8,342 bases of DNA from CAVPDE01 sp964580575. Lineage in GTDB: Bacteria; Desulfobacterota; DSM-4660; Desulfatiglandales; HGW-15. The stretch lies in contig CAZOLJ010000128.1 in NCBI GenBank assembly GCA_964580575.1, positions 1 to 8,342 on the forward strand, written 5' to 3'. The translations under genes and the position numbers were made by a program. Numbering within the stretch: the first letter of the stretch is position 1; every line of letters starts with the position of its first letter. Positions 6,441 to 8,342 of this stretch are shown here, piece after piece. Under the pieces are notes generated by a model, which was given only the letters and a program-made list of their open reading frames with translations, was not told the origin of the DNA and searched no databases.

Positions 6441-6540
6441 CTGTCATTCCCGCGGAGGCAGGAATCCAGTATTTCTGATGGCTTCTGGACTCCCGCGCCC
6501 GGTCTTCACCGGGACAGGCTTCATTCAGCGGGAGTGACGG
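6441..6540. repeat. 100-bp foldable dispersed-type repeat with terminal inverted repeats
   Basis: The ends CTGTCATTCCCGC (6441-6453) and GCGGGAGTGACGG (6528-6540) are imperfect inverted repeats (11 of 13 positions). Inside are ATTCCCGC paired with GCAGGAAT (6446-6465, one mismatch), TCCAG paired with CTGGA (6465-6469 and 6485-6489), a perfect ACTCCCGC/GCGGGAGT pair (6489-6496 and 6528-6535), and a tight hairpin CCCGGT-CTTC-ACCGGG (6498-6513). The TGTCATTCCCGC end and GGAATCCAG core resemble palindromic repeats scattered through many proteobacterial genomes, including the ATTCCCN8GGGAAT repeats of Neisseria. It contains no ORF. It may be a non-autonomous, MITE-like element. It fills much of the 216-bp gap between the amidase and hydrolase genes; I see no promoter or other site in the rest of that gap. 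Confidence 0.75.
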
Positions 6541-6598
6541 CCTAGAGGAGTTTTTACGACTTCATTAAGGTTACAGGAAGCATTTTAGGGCCATTACT

Positions 6599-7897
6599 TC
6601 AAAGACAACCTCTTCCCTCCAGTGCCCTGCACCAGGCAACCAATTTCTCATCCGCACCAAAAGGAGCCACAAACTGCAGGCCGAGCGGGAGACCGTTCCT
6701 CGCTTTTCCTGCAAGCAACGTAATAGCCGGCATTCCCGCATGGGTCCAGGGTAAGTTCATGTTGGGATCACCCGTAGCCTGAATGCCCTCAGGGGCAGGA
6801 CCCAGCGCGGAGGGGGTGACCCAAAGATCAATGCCCGCATGAGCCATCGCCGTCTCCAGCTCTTGCCTCAGGGCTGAACAATTGGTTCTGGCGCTCGCGA
6901 GCTCCTGACCGCCGACCTTTTTCCCAATCTCGATAATCTCAGCAGTCCTCTTCCGATAAAGAGGCGCGTGCACGGCATAAATTTTGGCATGCTCCCGCGC
7001 GAATTCGGCAAAAACCATGCGGCGGTGAAGAGTATTGAGATCGCCGATAGCGTGCAAGGCCGGCACATTCTTAATCTCACACCCCCTCGATTCCAGCTTT
7101 GACAACTGCCGCCTAAATGCCTCCAGCGCTTCGGGCTCTGTCTGCTCCAGGTAGGGTCCTGTGGGGACTCCCAGGACAGGCAGGGTCGCTGGTGCAGGAG
7201 CAGGCTTCCACGAATCACAGAGCACTGACGCAGCCAATTCAGTGCCGGCCAAATCCTGCGTGAAGAACCCGATCTGGTCCAATGTGCGGGAAAAATAGAT
7301 AAGCCCTGCAGTCGGGATCCGTTGGAGCGTCGGCTTAAAGCCGATAACGCCGCAAAAGGCTGCCGGCCGGATCACCGAGCCTATGGTCTGAGTGCCAATC
7401 GACAATGGACAGAGCCCCGCGGCCACTGCAGCTGCCGGGCCGCTGCTGGAACCACCGGGAGTGTGCGAGAGGTTGTGGGGATTTCGGGTCGGACCGGGCT
7501 CAAAATACGCGAACTCGGTGGTAACCGACTTTCCAAGGATGAGAACACCGGCATCGCGAAGCATTTGCACGCATCTGGCTTCAGGACCGGCAAAAAGCTC
7601 AGGAGGCACGGCCGACCCTGCCGCTGTCACAAAGCCGGACACGTGAAAAATATCCTTCACGGCAACAAGCGCGCCGTAAAGCGGGGGCCGACCTGCAGGC
7701 TTCGGATAACGCGATTGAAGGTCTTTCGCCTCAGATTGCAACCGGCTGCGGCGATCCGGCTCCGGCAGCATGGCCTCGATGTGCGAATCCAGTTTTTCCA
7801 AACGGTCGCACATCTGATCCACATGCGAGCCAAGGTCGATTTGACCGGCCCGCAGTTTCTCTACAGTCAATGCAAGAGGAGCGGAATTAATCAACAT
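6599..7897 (-). CDS. Amidase signature family enzyme
   Basis: This 432-residue protein has the Ser-cisSer-Lys triad of the amidase signature family: Lys81 in VAVKDIF, Ser150 in TPGGSSSG and Ser174 in GTQTIGSVIRPAAFCG. The 24-residue gap between the two serines matches well-studied members. GVIGFKPTLQRIPTAG follows, as in the family core. The C-terminal half (DLWVTPSALGPAP, then MNLPWTHAGMPAITLL and GLPLGLQFVAPF) is also typical. Such enzymes hydrolyse small amides in the cytoplasm. No GatB partner is nearby and the C-terminus is shorter than GatA's, so a stand-alone catabolic amidase is more likely than tRNA amidotransferase; the substrate cannot be told. The signature motif has Gln-Thr-Ile where Asp-Thr-Gly is commonest. 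ATG 7897 has no strong ribosome site. A possible promoter lies just upstream on the minus strand. Confidence 0.9.
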   Translation of the reverse strand: MLINSAPLALTVEKLRAGQIDLGSHVDQMCDRLEKLDSHIEAMLPEPDRRSRLQSEAKDLQSRYPKPAGRPPLYGALVAVKDIFHVSGFVTAAGSAVPPELFAGPEARCVQMLRDAGVLILGKSVTTEFAYFEPGPTRNPHNLSHTPGGSSSGPAAAVAAGLCPLSIGTQTIGSVIRPAAFCGVIGFKPTLQRIPTAGLIYFSRTLDQIGFFTQDLAGTELAASVLCDSWKPAPAPATLPVLGVPTGPYLEQTEPEALEAFRRQLSKLESRGCEIKNVPALHAIGDLNTLHRRMVFAEFAREHAKIYAVHAPLYRKRTAEIIEIGKKVGGQELASARTNCSALRQELETAMAHAGIDLWVTPSALGPAPEGIQATGDPNMNLPWTHAGMPAITLLAGKARNGLPLGLQFVAPFGADEKLVAWCRALEGRGCL

Positions 7898-7921
7898 AAG
7901 CAGGACTCGATAATGTGCTGT

Positions 7922-7950
7922 TTTTTATTATGATCCGTCAGCCGGGTCAA
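7922..7950 (-). promoter_or_regulatory. Possible promoter for the amidase gene
   Basis: Reading the minus strand, TTGACC (7950-7945) is followed after 17 bases by TAAAAA (7927-7922), a 5/6 and 4/6 match to sigma70 boxes, about 25 bases before the amidase ATG. The position fits, but the -10 match is weak and the site overlaps the start of the divergent small ORF. Confidence 0.35.
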
Positions 7951-8199
7951 GGGGAAATCTCTTTCCTCACGAAACCGAATGAAGTGGTGCTGAGAGATCA
8001 AACGGGCATATGGGCATCCTACACTCAGGGTCCTGACGCCGCCACTGTGGTTGACCCGGCCACGAAGAATACGATGATCCTGGGATTCTTCACGCCTGAG
8101 ACCTCCAGGGAGACCATGCGTCTGGGGATGCAAGAGGCGGTGGATCTTCTTTGGAGGGCTACCAAGGGAGAAACCGAAAACCCAGTCATCCTGCCCTGA
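7930..8199 (+). CDS. Small hypothetical protein, about 89 residues
   Basis: I do not recognise this protein. The frame from ATG 7930 encodes 89 mixed, soluble-looking residues with no membrane segment, signal peptide or metal motif; an in-frame GTG at 7915 would add five. A predicted helical C-terminal half contains TPETSRETMRLGMQEAVDLLW. Codon third positions are G/C-rich and even, as in real genes of the window, and the frame reads better than the overlapping minus-strand frame. Against it, there is no ribosome-binding site (the upstream stretch is T-rich) and it sits back-to-back with the amidase only 32 bases away. It could be a genuine small divergent gene or the remnant of a longer one. 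Confidence 0.5.
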   Translation: MIRQPGQGEISFLTKPNEVVLRDQTGIWASYTQGPDAATVVDPATKNTMILGFFTPETSRETMRLGMQEAVDLLWRATKGETENPVILP

Positions 8200-8342
8200 T
8201 TCCCTGCCACGGGTGGTATTCCACTTTCAGAGCACGAACTGCCCTCGCTGTCGGCGGGACGCCAAAAGCCATCCCGTTCCTCACCCCCCGAGGCTTAGAG
8301 TGGGTATCTGCAATCAGCGGCAATCACGAATCGGTCAGACAT
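8200..8342. other. Unassigned right-edge sequence
   Basis: No gene, RNA or clear regulatory site can be supported in these 143 bases. A plus-strand frame stays open to the window end but has no convincing start, and an ATG on the minus strand at the very edge (8342) meets a stop after 15 codons. Confidence 0.4.

Noticed and set aside
7322..7933. Plus-strand 203-residue frame opposite the amidase
   Set aside because: Arg/Gly-rich antisense shadow covering the amidase catalytic core; no independent support.
8196..8342. Plus-strand frame open to the window edge, encoding GLEWVSAISG, which looks like an antibody heavy-chain framework
   Set aside because: A chance match of ten residues; no start codon with support and no other immunoglobulin features.

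Overview
The window looks like chromosomal DNA from a Gram-negative bacterium, most likely one of the anaerobic or facultative groups formerly called Deltaproteobacteria. The basis is indirect: a DUF58/transglutaminase gene pair, an oxygen-sensitive-type radical SAM sulfatase-maturase-like enzyme, a Tat-exported hydrolase, and a dispersed TGTCATTCCCGC-type palindromic repeat. No rRNA, tRNA, phage, transposase or CRISPR feature is visible, so the taxonomic guess is modest.

Left part (1-1998, + strand). The 3' end of a DUF58 protein gene runs in from the left edge and overlaps a membrane-anchored transglutaminase-like gene (TgpA/DUF3488 type). The second gene appears to be decaying. It lacks the long central region I would expect between its N-terminal helices and its catalytic domain. 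It is interrupted by an in-frame TAG, and the C-terminal part that continues in the same frame also seems to lose its frame near the end.

Middle part (2045-5382, + strand). An MFS transporter of the monocarboxylate/oxalate-formate type is followed by a near-consensus sigma70 promoter whose -35 box overlaps the transporter stop codon. This promoter should drive a six-helix membrane protein of unknown function and, 22 bp further on, a radical SAM/SPASM enzyme of the anaerobic sulfatase-maturase type with a SEC-C metal-binding tail. No sulfatase gene lies in the window.

Convergent junction (5383-5523). Degenerate 8-bp repeats are laid out as two facing arrays. The right array runs up to the stop codon of the next gene.

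Right part (5522-7897, - strand). An amidase-signature enzyme gene lies upstream of a Tat-exported dienelactone hydrolase family gene. They are separated by 216 bp containing a 100-bp foldable repeat with terminal inverted repeats. Divergent from the amidase is a small unrecognised ORF (about 7930-8199, +), and the last 143 bases hold nothing I can assign.

I see no clear new defence or biosynthetic system. The most informative points are the broken transglutaminase gene, the promoter/membrane protein/maturase unit, and the two repeat structures.
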